A DNA stretch of 64,000 bases from Streptomyces tirandamycinicus (GTDB taxonomy: Bacteria > Actinomycetota > Actinomycetes > Streptomycetales > Streptomycetaceae), in NCBI RefSeq assembly GCF_003097515.1, contig NZ_CP029188.1, positions 2,362,001-2,426,000 of the forward strand, read 5' to 3'. How positions within the stretch are numbered: the first letter of the stretch is position 1; every line of letters begins with the position of its first letter. Shown here in pieces: positions 42,146 through 50,734 of the stretch. The notes beneath the pieces were generated by a model. The model was not told the origin of the DNA, made no database searches, and saw nothing but the letters and a program-made list of their open reading frames with translations. Position numbers and translations under genes: made by a program.

Positions 42146-43283
42146 GCGCCTCGCACAGATCGGCCCACAGGTCCTCGACGTCCTCCAGACCGACCGACAT
42201 CCGCAGCAGCCGGTCGCTGACGCCCGCGGCACGCCGGTCTCCCTCGGCCACGATCCGGTGACTGATGGAGGCCGGGTGCTGGATCAGCGTGTCGACGCTG
42301 CCGAGGCTGACGGCGGGGGTGATCAGCCGGACCCCGGCGATCACGTCGCGCGGGTCCCCGTACACCTCGAAGGAGACCATCGCGCCGCCGACCGAGGGGT
42401 AGTGGACCCGGGCGACGCGCGGGTCGGCGGCGAGCCTGCGGGCGAGGTCGGCGGCGGTCGTCGACGCGGCCCGGACCCGCACCGGCAGCGTGGACAGGCC
42501 CCGCAGCAGCAGATAGCCGGCCATCGGGTGCAGCACTCCACCGGTCGCGAAGCGCACCTGCCGCAGCGCGGCGGCGAACTCCTCGTCGCAGGCGACGACG
42601 CCGCCCATCACGTCGCCGTGGCCGCCGAGGTACTTGGTCGCGCTGTGCAGCACGAGCCTGGCACCCTGCTCGGCGGGCCGCTGGAGCACCGGGGTGGCGA
42701 AGGTGTTGTCGACGAGCAGCGGGACCGAGCCGCAGGAGTGGGCGAGCGCGACGATGTCGGCCTCGGCCAGCGTCGGGTTGGCGGGGCTCTCGACCATCAC
42801 GAGCCCGGTGTCGGGCCGGATCGCGGCGGCGACGCCCGCCGGGTCGGTCCAGGTCACCTCGGTCCCGAGCAGTCCGCCGTCCAGCAGGTGGTCGCTGCAC
42901 CCGTACAGCGGCCGGACCGCCACCACATGGCGCAGCCCCATCGACGCCCTGACCAGCAGCACCGCGGTCAGGGCGGCCATGCCGCTGGCGAAGGCCACCG
43001 CGCTCTCCGTGCCCTCGAGCCGGGCCAGTGCGGTCTCGAAGCGGGCCGTCGTCGGGTTGTCCAGCCGGGCGTAGACGGGCGGCCCGTCCAGCCGCCCGCC
43101 GGTGGAGGCGAAGGCGTCGATACGCGCCGCCTCCCCCTCCACGTCGTACGAGGGGTAGGTGGTGGACAGATCGATCGGCGCGGCGTGCAGGCCGAGCTCC
43201 ACGAGGTCCTCGCGGCCGGCGTGCACGGCTTCGGTGGCGAGCGCCCGGGTGGGTGCGGGGGCGTTCGAGGGGACGAATTCCAT
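42042..43283 (-). CDS. PLP-dependent Cys/Met metabolism enzyme (cystathionine gamma-lyase/synthase family)
   Basis: 413 residues from the ATG at 43283. Landmarks: LSTTYPSYD, YARLDNPTTARFETALARLEGTE, FASGMAALTAV, VESPANPTL, LVDNTFATP and the PLP lysine in HSATKYLGGHGD. It may act as cystathionine gamma-synthase, gamma-lyase or methionine gamma-lyase; motifs alone do not decide. It is divergent from an Lrp/AsnC regulator at 43344, which probably controls it. The C-terminal ~35 residues lie over the ACT-GNAT gene's 3' end. Confidence 0.92.
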   Translation of the reverse strand: MEFVPSNAPAPTRALATEAVHAGREDLVELGLHAAPIDLSTTYPSYDVEGEAARIDAFASTGGRLDGPPVYARLDNPTTARFETALARLEGTESAVAFASGMAALTAVLLVRASMGLRHVVAVRPLYGCSDHLLDGGLLGTEVTWTDPAGVAAAIRPDTGLVMVESPANPTLAEADIVALAHSCGSVPLLVDNTFATPVLQRPAEQGARLVLHSATKYLGGHGDVMGGVVACDEEFAAALRQVRFATGGVLHPMAGYLLLRGLSTLPVRVRAASTTAADLARRLAADPRVARVHYPSVGGAMVSFEVYGDPRDVIAGVRLITPAVSLGSVDTLIQHPASISHRIVAEGDRRAAGVSDRLLRMSVGLEDVEDLWADLCEALSARRDPARTTRGQAPGAVRAIPRAEAVSAPEPR

Positions 43284-43302
43284 GGCGCGCACTCTGGACA
43301 AT

Positions 43303-43314
43303 TACCGGGCGGTA
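43303..43314. promoter_or_regulatory. TACCGGGCGGTA element between PLP enzyme and Lrp regulator
   Basis: It lies in the 60-bp gap between two divergent starts (43283 and 43344), so it can control both. Read on the minus strand it continues as CGGTAATTGT, a 10-mer also found at 36619-36628. Confidence 0.6.
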
Positions 43315-43343
43315 GCGTGGTTGCTCCGTGTTACGTTCGGGCC

Positions 43344-43907
43344 ATGGCTGATTCTGTCGCTCTGGACCCGGTGGATCTGGACATACTGCGCATCCTGCAG
43401 AACGACGCCCGGACCACCTACCGGGAGGTGGCCGCCGAAGTGGGCGTCGCCCCCTCCACATGCCTGGACCGGGTGAGCCGGCTGCGCCGCAGCGGGATCA
43501 TCCTCGGGCACCAGTTGCGACTGGATCCGGCCAAACTCGGAAGAGGCCTCGAGGCGCTCCTGATGGTTCAGGTGCGCCCGCACCGGAGGGAGCTGATCGG
43601 CCCGTTCGTCGAGCGGATCCGGGCGCTGCCGGAATCACGTGCGCTCTTCCACCTGACGGGGCCCGACGACTATCTGGTGCATGTCGCCGTGACCGACACG
43701 GCGGACCTGCAGCGGCTGGTGCTGGACGAGTTCACCTCGCGGCGTGAAGTCGCCCGTGTGGAGACCCGCCTGATCTTCCAGCAGTGGGACTGCGGCCCCC
43801 TGCTGCCACCCGCTCAGGAGCCCACCAGGCATGCTCATTTGTCAGCCGACCGGGGCCCAGCCAGACCGGCCGGTGATGACGCCGGCCCCCCGCGCGTACC
43901 AGGATGA
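43344..43907 (+). CDS. Lrp/AsnC-family regulator
   Basis: 187 residues. Helix-turn-helix at ~8-55 (LDPVDLDILRILQNDARTTYREVAAEVGVAPSTCLDRVSRLRRSGII). A RAM/ACT-like effector domain follows (~65-145: ALLMVQVRPH, FHLTGPDDYLVHVAV, RVETRLIFQQW). An unusual ~40-residue His/Pro-rich tail extends beyond the domain. Divergent from the PLP sulfur enzyme, as Lrp regulators often are from their target. Confidence 0.93.
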   Translation: MADSVALDPVDLDILRILQNDARTTYREVAAEVGVAPSTCLDRVSRLRRSGIILGHQLRLDPAKLGRGLEALLMVQVRPHRRELIGPFVERIRALPESRALFHLTGPDDYLVHVAVTDTADLQRLVLDEFTSRREVARVETRLIFQQWDCGPLLPPAQEPTRHAHLSADRGPARPAGDDAGPPRVPG

Positions 43908-43911
43908 GCGC

Positions 43912-45600
43912 ATGTCAGAGACACCGAGCAGCGTGCTGCCCCGCCAGGTCGCCGACGCCTATGTCGACGCCCTCGTCGCCCTCGACCCGATCACCGGTAC
44001 CTACCTCGGAGTCCCGGAGAGCGCGGGCCTCCTCCCGGACTTCTCCCCGGCCGGCCGGGAGGCCGTGGCCGAACTCGCCCGTGCCACCCTCGTCCGGCTC
44101 GACGAGGCCGAGAAGCTGCCCGCCGCGGAAGCGGACGCGGAACGGCGCTGCGGCCGTCTGCTGCGGGAAAGGCTCACCGCCGAACTCGCCGTGCACGACG
44201 CCGAGGAGAGCCTGCGCACCGTCAGCAACCTGCGCTCCCCCGCGCACAGTGTGCGCAACGTCTTCACCGTGATGCCGACGGCGTCGAAGGAGGACTGGAC
44301 CGCGGTCGCCGAGCGCATGCGGGCCGTCCCGGACGCCCTCGCGGGCTACCGTGCCTCACTGGCCCTCGGGCTGGAGCGCGGGCTTCCCGCCGGTCCGCGC
44401 GCCACCGCCGCCTTCGTCGCACAGCTCGACGAGTGGACGGGCGGGCCGGACGGCCGCGGCTGGTTCGAGGACTTCGTCGCCGCCGGGCCGGACGGACTCC
44501 GCGCCGAGCTCGACGGCGCCGCGGCCGTCGCCACCGCCGCCTTCCGCTCGCTGCGCGACTGGATGCGGGAGGTGTACGCCCCCGGGATCGAGGGTGCCCC
44601 CGACACGGTGGGGCGCGAGCGCTACGCCCGGTGGGTCCGCTTCTTCAACGGTACGGACATCGACCTCGACGAGGCCTACGCGTACGGCTGGTCCGAGTAC
44701 CACCGGCTGCTCGGCGAGATGAAGACCGAGGCGGACAAGATCCTTCCGGGTGCGGGCCCCTGGGAGGCGCTGGCCCACCTCGACGTGCACGGCACCCACA
44801 TCGAGGGGGTGGAGGAAGTGCGCGAGTGGCTGCAGCGGCTCATGGACGAGGCCATCGAGGCCCTGGACGGCACGCACTTCGAACTCGCCGACCGGGTACG
44901 GGTGGTGGAATCCCGGATCGCACCTCCCGGCAGCGCCGCCGCTCCCTACTACACGGGCCCGTCCGAGGACTTCTCACGCCCCGGCCGGACCTGGCTGCCG
45001 ACCATGGGCGAGACCCGCTTCCCCGTGTACGACCTGGTCTCCACCTGGTACCACGAGGGTGTACCGGGACATCACCTGCAGATCGCGCAGTGGGTCCATG
45101 TCGCCGACCGCCTGTCGCGCTACCAGGCGACCGTCGGCGGGGTGAGCGCCAACGCGGAGGGCTGGGCGCTGTACGCCGAGCGGCTCATGGACGAACTCGG
45201 CTTCCTGCCGGACGCCGAGCGCAGGCTGGGCTACCTGGACGCCCAGATGATGCGTGCCTGCCGGGTCATCGTCGACATCGGCATGCACCTGGAGCTGGAG
45301 ATCCCCGCGGAGTCGCCGTTCCACCCCGGCGAGCGCTGGACGCCGGAACTGGCGCAGGAGTTCTTCGGCCGACACAGCGGACGGCCCGCCGACTTCGTCG
45401 AGAGCGAGCTCACGCGCTACCTGTCCATGCCCGCGCAGGCCATCGGCTACAAGCTGGGAGAACGGGCCTGGCTGCTGGGGAGGGAGCGCGCCCGGGAGGC
45501 GCACGGGGACGCCTTCGACGCGAAGGCGTGGCACATGGCGGCGCTGTCGCAGGGTCCGCTGGGCCTGGACGACCTGGTGGACGAGCTGTCGAGGCTGTGA
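43912..45600 (+). CDS. DUF885-family (M3-like gluzincin-related) protein
   Basis: 562 residues from the ATG at 43912. The DUF885 hallmark YHEGVPGHHLQIAQ (HExxxGH-type zinc site) is present, with downstream ANAEGWALYAERLMDELG supplying a second Glu. No signal peptide, so a cytoplasmic peptidase-like enzyme is expected. The start is four bases after the Lrp stop, so they may share a transcript. Stands before a strong terminator. Confidence 0.9.
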   Translation: MSETPSSVLPRQVADAYVDALVALDPITGTYLGVPESAGLLPDFSPAGREAVAELARATLVRLDEAEKLPAAEADAERRCGRLLRERLTAELAVHDAEESLRTVSNLRSPAHSVRNVFTVMPTASKEDWTAVAERMRAVPDALAGYRASLALGLERGLPAGPRATAAFVAQLDEWTGGPDGRGWFEDFVAAGPDGLRAELDGAAAVATAAFRSLRDWMREVYAPGIEGAPDTVGRERYARWVRFFNGTDIDLDEAYAYGWSEYHRLLGEMKTEADKILPGAGPWEALAHLDVHGTHIEGVEEVREWLQRLMDEAIEALDGTHFELADRVRVVESRIAPPGSAAAPYYTGPSEDFSRPGRTWLPTMGETRFPVYDLVSTWYHEGVPGHHLQIAQWVHVADRLSRYQATVGGVSANAEGWALYAERLMDELGFLPDAERRLGYLDAQMMRACRVIVDIGMHLELEIPAESPFHPGERWTPELAQEFFGRHSGRPADFVESELTRYLSMPAQAIGYKLGERAWLLGRERAREAHGDAFDAKAWHMAALSQGPLGLDDLVDELSRL

Positions 45601-45694
45601 CGCCGTCGAGGTCGTGACGGCGGAAGTCCTGCCGTGAGGTCCGGCCCCACGGGCCGCCGGGCGGTCCGCCCGTGCGTCCGGACCGAGCGGGATT

Positions 45695-45735
45695 CCGCGG
45701 TGCGGCGGCGCCCGAGAAGCGCCGCCGCACCGCGG
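45695..45735. terminator. Strong bidirectional hairpin terminator
   Basis: A perfect 17-bp stem (45695-45711 with 45719-45735) and 7-nt loop lies between the convergent DUF885 gene and the small protein gene at 45896. Confidence 0.85.
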
Positions 45736-45895
45736 CCGACTTCGGCCCTTCTCCGACTCGTCCGCCAGGCTCCGGCTTCCGTCGTCACGAAGGCGATCGG
45801 CTCCCTGGGCAGGACAGCCCACCCGCCTGGTCACCGAAAGAGGAGGAACGTGGAGCCGATACGCCGCGGCGACCACGCGCGACGGGGCGCGGTAC

Positions 45896-46294
45896 TCACG
45901 CGGGGTCCGCCGAGCCTCGGGCGTCCTCCACGTGCACGACATGAAGTTCGGTGCCGTCCCTGTGGCGTTTGGAACGTCCGAACAGCCCGACGGTGAAGTG
46001 CGAGTGGTCCTGGGGCTCATCAGGGCCGACATAGGTGAGAACGTCGTCGTGATGCCCGGTGACGACCCATCCCTCGACGTCCTCGAGGTCGATCACTCCG
46101 AAATCTCCTGCCGAGGATCCGGCATGCGCCGGGCCGAACGTGCTCAGCAGGTCGGTGGCCTGTTCTGCGAGCGCTCCCTCCGGAGCGGCCAGCACGACAC
46201 AAGTGCCGTGCTCGAACAGCACCCACGACTTGTGCGGGTCGGCGAGCAGCCGTCGCCAGGCGTCTGTCAGTGTCTCGGTGTTCACGCCGGTCAT
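45896..46294 (-). CDS. Small hypothetical protein
   Basis: 132 residues from the ATG at 46294; ATG 46297 is next to it. It reads as a soluble alpha/beta protein: TDAWRRLLADPHKSWVLFEHGTCVVL, DFGVIDLEDVEGWVVTGHHDDVLTYV and FTVGLFGRSKRHRDGTELHVVHVEDA. I do not recognise a named family. It lies 125 bp downstream of the rhodanese gene on the same strand. Confidence 0.65.
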   Translation of the reverse strand: MTGVNTETLTDAWRRLLADPHKSWVLFEHGTCVVLAAPEGALAEQATDLLSTFGPAHAGSSAGDFGVIDLEDVEGWVVTGHHDDVLTYVGPDEPQDHSHFTVGLFGRSKRHRDGTELHVVHVEDARGSADPA

Positions 46295-46418
46295 CATGCC
46301 GCAGAGCACTGACACCGTAAGACGGTCGAGCGTCGGCCAACGGCGCATCGCGGCTCCTGGACTTGCGGGCCTGCCGGCCCCGTGTCCGGCAGGCCGGCCA
46401 CCGCGGCCGCGGTCCATG

Positions 46419-46901
46419 TCAGCAGCCGCAGTCCTCCGCGCCGACGGGTGCCGTCAGCGGGTCGGCGGCCCGGCGCTCCCGGCCCTGCCGGGTCTCGTAC
46501 GCGAAACCCTCGCGCACCCAGTACTCGAAGCCGCCCAGCATCTCCTTGACCCGGAAGCCGAGTTCGGCGAGCGCCAGTGCGGCGCGTGTGGCGCCGTTGC
46601 AGCCCGGGCCCCAGCAGTAGGTGACGACCGGCACCGATCTGTCCAGCAGCCCTTCGGCCCGGTCGGGCACGAGGGCGGTGGGCAGATGCACCGCGCCCGG
46701 GACACGGCCTTGGTCCCAGGCCTCTTGGGAGCGGGAGTCGAGCACGACGAACCCGGGGTCGCCGTCCGCGGCCAGCGCGGCGGCCACGTCCGAGACGTCG
46801 GCGTGGAAGGCGAGACTCGCGGAGAAGTGGGCGGCGGCCGCTGCCGGAGACGCCGGCGGCACACGGAGGACGGGGTTCGAAGCGGTCCATATCGTTGTCA
46901 T
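46419..46901 (-). CDS. Rhodanese-like sulfurtransferase
   Basis: 160 residues from the ATG at 46901. Single rhodanese domain: VVLDSRSQEAWDQGRVPGAVHLP, then VTYCWGPGCNGATRAALALAELGFRVKEMLGGFEYW. The loop has two Cys (YCWGPGC); the first, after the strand, fits the catalytic position. The C-terminus ends DCGC, an extra metal- or redox-type motif. Divergent from an Lrp/AsnC regulator. Confidence 0.92.
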   Translation of the reverse strand: MTTIWTASNPVLRVPPASPAAAAAHFSASLAFHADVSDVAAALAADGDPGFVVLDSRSQEAWDQGRVPGAVHLPTALVPDRAEGLLDRSVPVVTYCWGPGCNGATRAALALAELGFRVKEMLGGFEYWVREGFAYETRQGRERRAADPLTAPVGAEDCGC

Positions 46902-46995
46902 GACCACGAATCTATGGTTACCCCGCTCCGGGTTGAAGCAGGATTCCCCGGCGGATGCCTTGATCGGCCGGGGATCCCCCTGTTACCTGTCGAGC

Positions 46996-47442
46996 ATGAC
47001 GGGATATGCACCGGACGCCACCGACTGGCGGATCCTCGACGCCCTGCAGGCCGACGGGCGCGCCAGTTTCGCCGAGCTCGCCCGGACGGTCTCCATGTCG
47101 CCGAGTGCGGTGACCGAGCGTGTACGCAGGCTAGAGGAGGCGGGGGTGATCTCCGGCTACACGGCCGTCGTGGACCGGGAGCACCTCGGCCTGCCGATCC
47201 TCGCCTTCGTCCGGCTTCGCTACCCGAACGGCAACTACAAGCCGTTCCACGATCTGCTCGGCACGACTCCCGAGATCCTCGAGGCCCACCATGTGACGGG
47301 CGACGACTGCTTCGTCCTGAAGGTCGCCGCCCGGTCCATGAGCCATCTCGAGGAGATCTCGGGCCGGATCGGCGGACTCGGCTCGGTGACGACGAGCGTC
47401 GTGTACTCCTCGCCCCTGCCCCGACGGCCGGTCAGCCGCTGA
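46996..47442 (+). CDS. Lrp/AsnC-family regulator
   Basis: 148 residues. Helix-turn-helix at ~8-55 (TDWRILDALQADGRASFAELARTVSMSPSAVTERVRRLEEAGVI), effector domain ~65-140 (LAFVRLRYPNGNYKPF, HHVTGDDCFVLKV). Divergent from the rhodanese gene (94-bp gap), which it probably controls; the pair points to sulfur amino acid or thiol sensing. Its 3' end overlaps sbcC by 11 bp. Confidence 0.93.
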   Translation: MTGYAPDATDWRILDALQADGRASFAELARTVSMSPSAVTERVRRLEEAGVISGYTAVVDREHLGLPILAFVRLRYPNGNYKPFHDLLGTTPEILEAHHVTGDDCFVLKVAARSMSHLEEISGRIGGLGSVTTSVVYSSPLPRRPVSR

Positions 47443-50400
47443 CCGGGGCCGAGCGCAGCCGCACGGTGGAACCGTCGCGCTCCTTGACGACCTCCAGCCG
47501 GGCGGGGATCCGACGGCGCAGGTCGGCGACGTGGCTGACGATGCCCACGCTGCGGTCGCGTTCCCGCAGCGAGTCGAGGACGTCGAGCACCTCGTCGAGG
47601 GTCTGGTCGTCGAGGCTGCCGAAACCCTCGTCGATGAACAGGGTGTCCAGCCGCGCGCCGCCCGCCTCGTCGGTGACGACGTCGGCGAGGCCGAGGGCGA
47701 GGGCGAGGGAGACGAAGAAGGTCTCCCCGCCGGAGAGCGTCGCCGTGTCCCGCTCCTTGCCGGTCCACGCGTCGACGACGTGCAGACCGAGTCCGGAGCG
47801 CTTGCCGCCGGAGCGGGCGTCCGAGTGGACCAGCGTGTAGCGGCCCGCGGACATGCGCCGCAGCCGTACGGTGGCCGCCGCGGCGACCTGCTCCAGCCGG
47901 GCAGCCAGGACGTAGGACTCCAGGCGCATCCTGCGTTCGTTGTCGGCGGAGGTGCCCGCGGTGAGGGCGGCGAGCCGGGCGACGCGCTCGTACTCGTCGC
48001 GCAGCGGGCCGAGCCGGCGCGCCTCGGTCGCGGCGAGACGGGACAGCCGGTCGAGTTCCGCACAGCGTTCCCGGGCGGCGTCGAGCGCCGAGACCGCGTC
48101 GCGCAGTGCGCTCTCGGCGGCGTCGGCGGCGCGCAGCACGGCGTCGGGTTCGGCGGGCGGCCGGGCGGCGGCGGAGCGGGGTTCCGGTTCGGCGAGGCGG
48201 TCGGCCACCGCGGCCTCCTCGGCCTGCCAGGCGTCGAGCCGCCGTCCCAGGTCGCGCTGTTCCGCGTCGGCCAGGAGCGCGGCGGCCGCGGCGGCGGGGG
48301 TCTCGTACCCGGCGCGGAACGCCGCGTCGGAGAGCCGGTCGTCGGCCTCCTTCATGCGGCCGGCCGCCGTGTCCGCCGCGCGTACGGCCTGCGCGGCCTC
48401 GTGGAGCAGCGCGATGCGCCGCTCCAGCAGCGCGGCCCGCTCGGCGACGGTGCCGCAGCCACCGGCGGCCCGGGTCACCTCCGCGTCCAGCGCGTTCTGC
48501 TCGCTCTCCAGGGCTTCCCGCCGGGACGTCCGCGCGACGGCGCGCCGTTCGGCCTCCTGCCGCGCCGACAGCCGCTCGCCGTACTCCCGCTCGGCCCGGT
48601 CCAGTTCCTCGCGGGCCTCGTGCGTCCCGGCCGCCAGCGCGTGGGCGTCCCGGTGCTCGCGCTCCAGCCGGGCGACGACCGCCTCCAGGGCCGCGACGGT
48701 GGGGTCGGTGGGCGCGGGGTCCGCTCGGACCCCGCGGTCGTGTTCGGCGACCGCCGCGACATACGGCGACCCGTCGACCGCGGTCCGGGGCGTGGACGCG
48801 GCCTCCATCCGGGTGTCCGCGGCGCCGCCGGCCGGTGCCTGAGGTGCGGTTCCGGTTCCGGGCCGCCGGCCGGAGCCGCTCGCCGCCCTTCCGTCGCCCA
48901 GGTCGTCGGGCGCCGCGGACGGTGCCGGAATGCCCGGCTCCGGCGCGGACGGCGCCGCGCGGTGGGCGGCGCCGTCGAGTGGGTCCTCGGGAGCGGCTTC
49001 GCGCGCCGCGTCCCTTGCGGCCGTGAACGCCCCGTGCAGCACGGCCAGTTGCCGCTCTGCTTCGGCGCGGTCCTGGTCGGCGGCGGCGTACTCCTCGTAC
49101 GCCGAGTCCTCCGCCACGCGGTCGACATGGGCCTCCCCCGCCCTGGCCGGTGCGGGGTGCTCGGCGGAGCCGCAGACGGCGCAGGGTTCGCCGGGGGCCA
49201 GCCCGGCGGCGAGTTCGGCGGCGATACCGCGGAGCCGGCGCTCCTTGAGGCCGAGCCAGTTCTCGTGGGCCGCGTTGGCCCGCTCGCGCGCGGTGCGGTG
49301 CTCGTCCTCGACGGCGGCGGCCCTGGCGGCGAGGCGGTCGCGTTCACGGGCGGCGGTCACCCGGCGGCGGGCCGGTTCCAGCCGTCCTGCGAGGTGTTCG
49401 GCGCGGGTGGCGGCCTCCTGCGCGGCCTCGATCCGGTCCTGGAGCGCGCGGCGCACCGTGTCCCAGTCGGCCAGCCAGCCCTCGGCGTCCTGCAGGATCC
49501 CTTCGTCGTGGCGGGCCTGGCGGTCCAGCTCCCCGCGCTCGCGGGCGATGTCGGCGCTGCGCCGCTCGGCGCGGCGCGCGGCGTCCAGGCCGCCGAGTTC
49601 CTGGCGGAGTTCGTGCTCCACTGCGGAGAGCCGTTCCGCTCCGGCGTCCGCCAGTGGGGCGGGAAGGGCGGCCCGGGCCCGGCGGGCGGCGGCGTCCGCG
49701 GTCCGGTGCTCCCGTTCGGCGTCCTCGCGCAACCGGAGCGCCGGGCCGACGAGTTCGGCCCTGCGGGCCTGCTCCAGGCGTTCCCGTGCCTGCTCCATCG
49801 CGGGCCGCCGGTCCTCCAGTTCCGCGGCCCGCCGCACGGCGTCGGCGTGTCGCCGCTGCAGTGCGGCCAGTTCCCGTTCCGCGTCCAGGGCGCGCCGGGC
49901 GGCGGACTGGCGGGTCTGGGCCGCGGCCCGGGCCGAGGCGGCGACGGCGAGGGATTCCCGGGCGCCCGCGCGGGCCACGGCGGCCCACTGCAGCACCGCC
50001 TCCGCGAGGCCGGGGTCTCCCGGCCGGTGGGTGGGGGCGGGCCAGTCGCCTGCCGCGTTCCCGGCCGCCTGGCCCATCCGGTGGGCCAGGGCCAGCAGCC
50101 GCTCGTCACCGTCCCGCACCTGCTGCTCGGCGGCGCGGCGCAGCTCGGCGAGGCGTTCCTCGACCAGGGCGAACCGGCGGGTGTCGAAGAGCCGGCCGAG
50201 GAGCTTTCCGCGTGCTTCCGCGTCCGCCCGCAGGAAGCGTGCGAAGTCGCCCTGCGGCAGCAGGACGACCTGGCAGAACTGCTCCCGGCTCATGCCGACG
50301 AGCTGGGCGATCTCGTCGCCGATCTCCTGGTGGGAGCGGCTGAGCGCGGTCCATTCGCCGCGTGCCGCGTCGTACTCCCGCAGCCGGCTCTGGGCCTTCT

Positions 50401-50734
50401 CGGTGGTGACGCCCGTGCCCTTCTTCTTGGCGCGGGACTGCGCGGGACGCCGGGTGATCTCCAGCCGGCGGCCGCCCACGGTCAGGTCCAGGCATACCTC
50501 GGTGTACGTGCCTGCGGGGGCGTGGTCGCTGCGCAGCGGTGCGCCGGGAGTCTGCCGGGCACCGGGCACCGCGCCGTACAGGGCGTAGCAGACGGCGTCG
50601 AGGACGGACGTCTTGCCCGCCCCCGTCGGTCCGTGCAGCAGGAAGAGACCCGCGGCGGACAGCGTGTCGAAGTCGATCTCCTGCCGTGCGGCGAAGGGCC
50701 CGAAGGCGGTGATCTCCAGCCGGTGCAGTCTCAC
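47432..50734 (-). CDS. sbcC: Nuclease SbcCD subunit C
   Basis: 1100 residues from the GTG at 50734, which overlaps the sbcD stop (GTGA). ATPase of the SbcCD hairpin and double-strand-end nuclease. Walker A GPTGAGKTS at 35-43, Q-loop region VVLLPQGDFARFLRA, long Arg/Ala/Glu-rich coiled coils, zinc hook CAVC near the middle, signature LSGGETFFVSLALALGLA and Walker B LDTLFIDEGFGSLD. A ~90-residue Pro/Gly/Ala-rich insert follows the hook, not usual in the family. Confidence 0.95.
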   Translation of the reverse strand: MRLHRLEITAFGPFAARQEIDFDTLSAAGLFLLHGPTGAGKTSVLDAVCYALYGAVPGARQTPGAPLRSDHAPAGTYTEVCLDLTVGGRRLEITRRPAQSRAKKKGTGVTTEKAQSRLREYDAARGEWTALSRSHQEIGDEIAQLVGMSREQFCQVVLLPQGDFARFLRADAEARGKLLGRLFDTRRFALVEERLAELRRAAEQQVRDGDERLLALAHRMGQAAGNAAGDWPAPTHRPGDPGLAEAVLQWAAVARAGARESLAVAASARAAAQTRQSAARRALDAERELAALQRRHADAVRRAAELEDRRPAMEQARERLEQARRAELVGPALRLREDAEREHRTADAAARRARAALPAPLADAGAERLSAVEHELRQELGGLDAARRAERRSADIARERGELDRQARHDEGILQDAEGWLADWDTVRRALQDRIEAAQEAATRAEHLAGRLEPARRRVTAARERDRLAARAAAVEDEHRTARERANAAHENWLGLKERRLRGIAAELAAGLAPGEPCAVCGSAEHPAPARAGEAHVDRVAEDSAYEEYAAADQDRAEAERQLAVLHGAFTAARDAAREAAPEDPLDGAAHRAAPSAPEPGIPAPSAAPDDLGDGRAASGSGRRPGTGTAPQAPAGGAADTRMEAASTPRTAVDGSPYVAAVAEHDRGVRADPAPTDPTVAALEAVVARLEREHRDAHALAAGTHEAREELDRAEREYGERLSARQEAERRAVARTSRREALESEQNALDAEVTRAAGGCGTVAERAALLERRIALLHEAAQAVRAADTAAGRMKEADDRLSDAAFRAGYETPAAAAAALLADAEQRDLGRRLDAWQAEEAAVADRLAEPEPRSAAARPPAEPDAVLRAADAAESALRDAVSALDAARERCAELDRLSRLAATEARRLGPLRDEYERVARLAALTAGTSADNERRMRLESYVLAARLEQVAAAATVRLRRMSAGRYTLVHSDARSGGKRSGLGLHVVDAWTGKERDTATLSGGETFFVSLALALGLADVVTDEAGGARLDTLFIDEGFGSLDDQTLDEVLDVLDSLRERDRSVGIVSHVADLRRRIPARLEVVKERDGSTVRLRSAPVSG

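Noticed and set aside
46870..46890. tRNA T-arm-like ggttcgaagc
   Set aside because: It lies inside the rhodanese coding region with no acceptor stem or anticodon arm around it.
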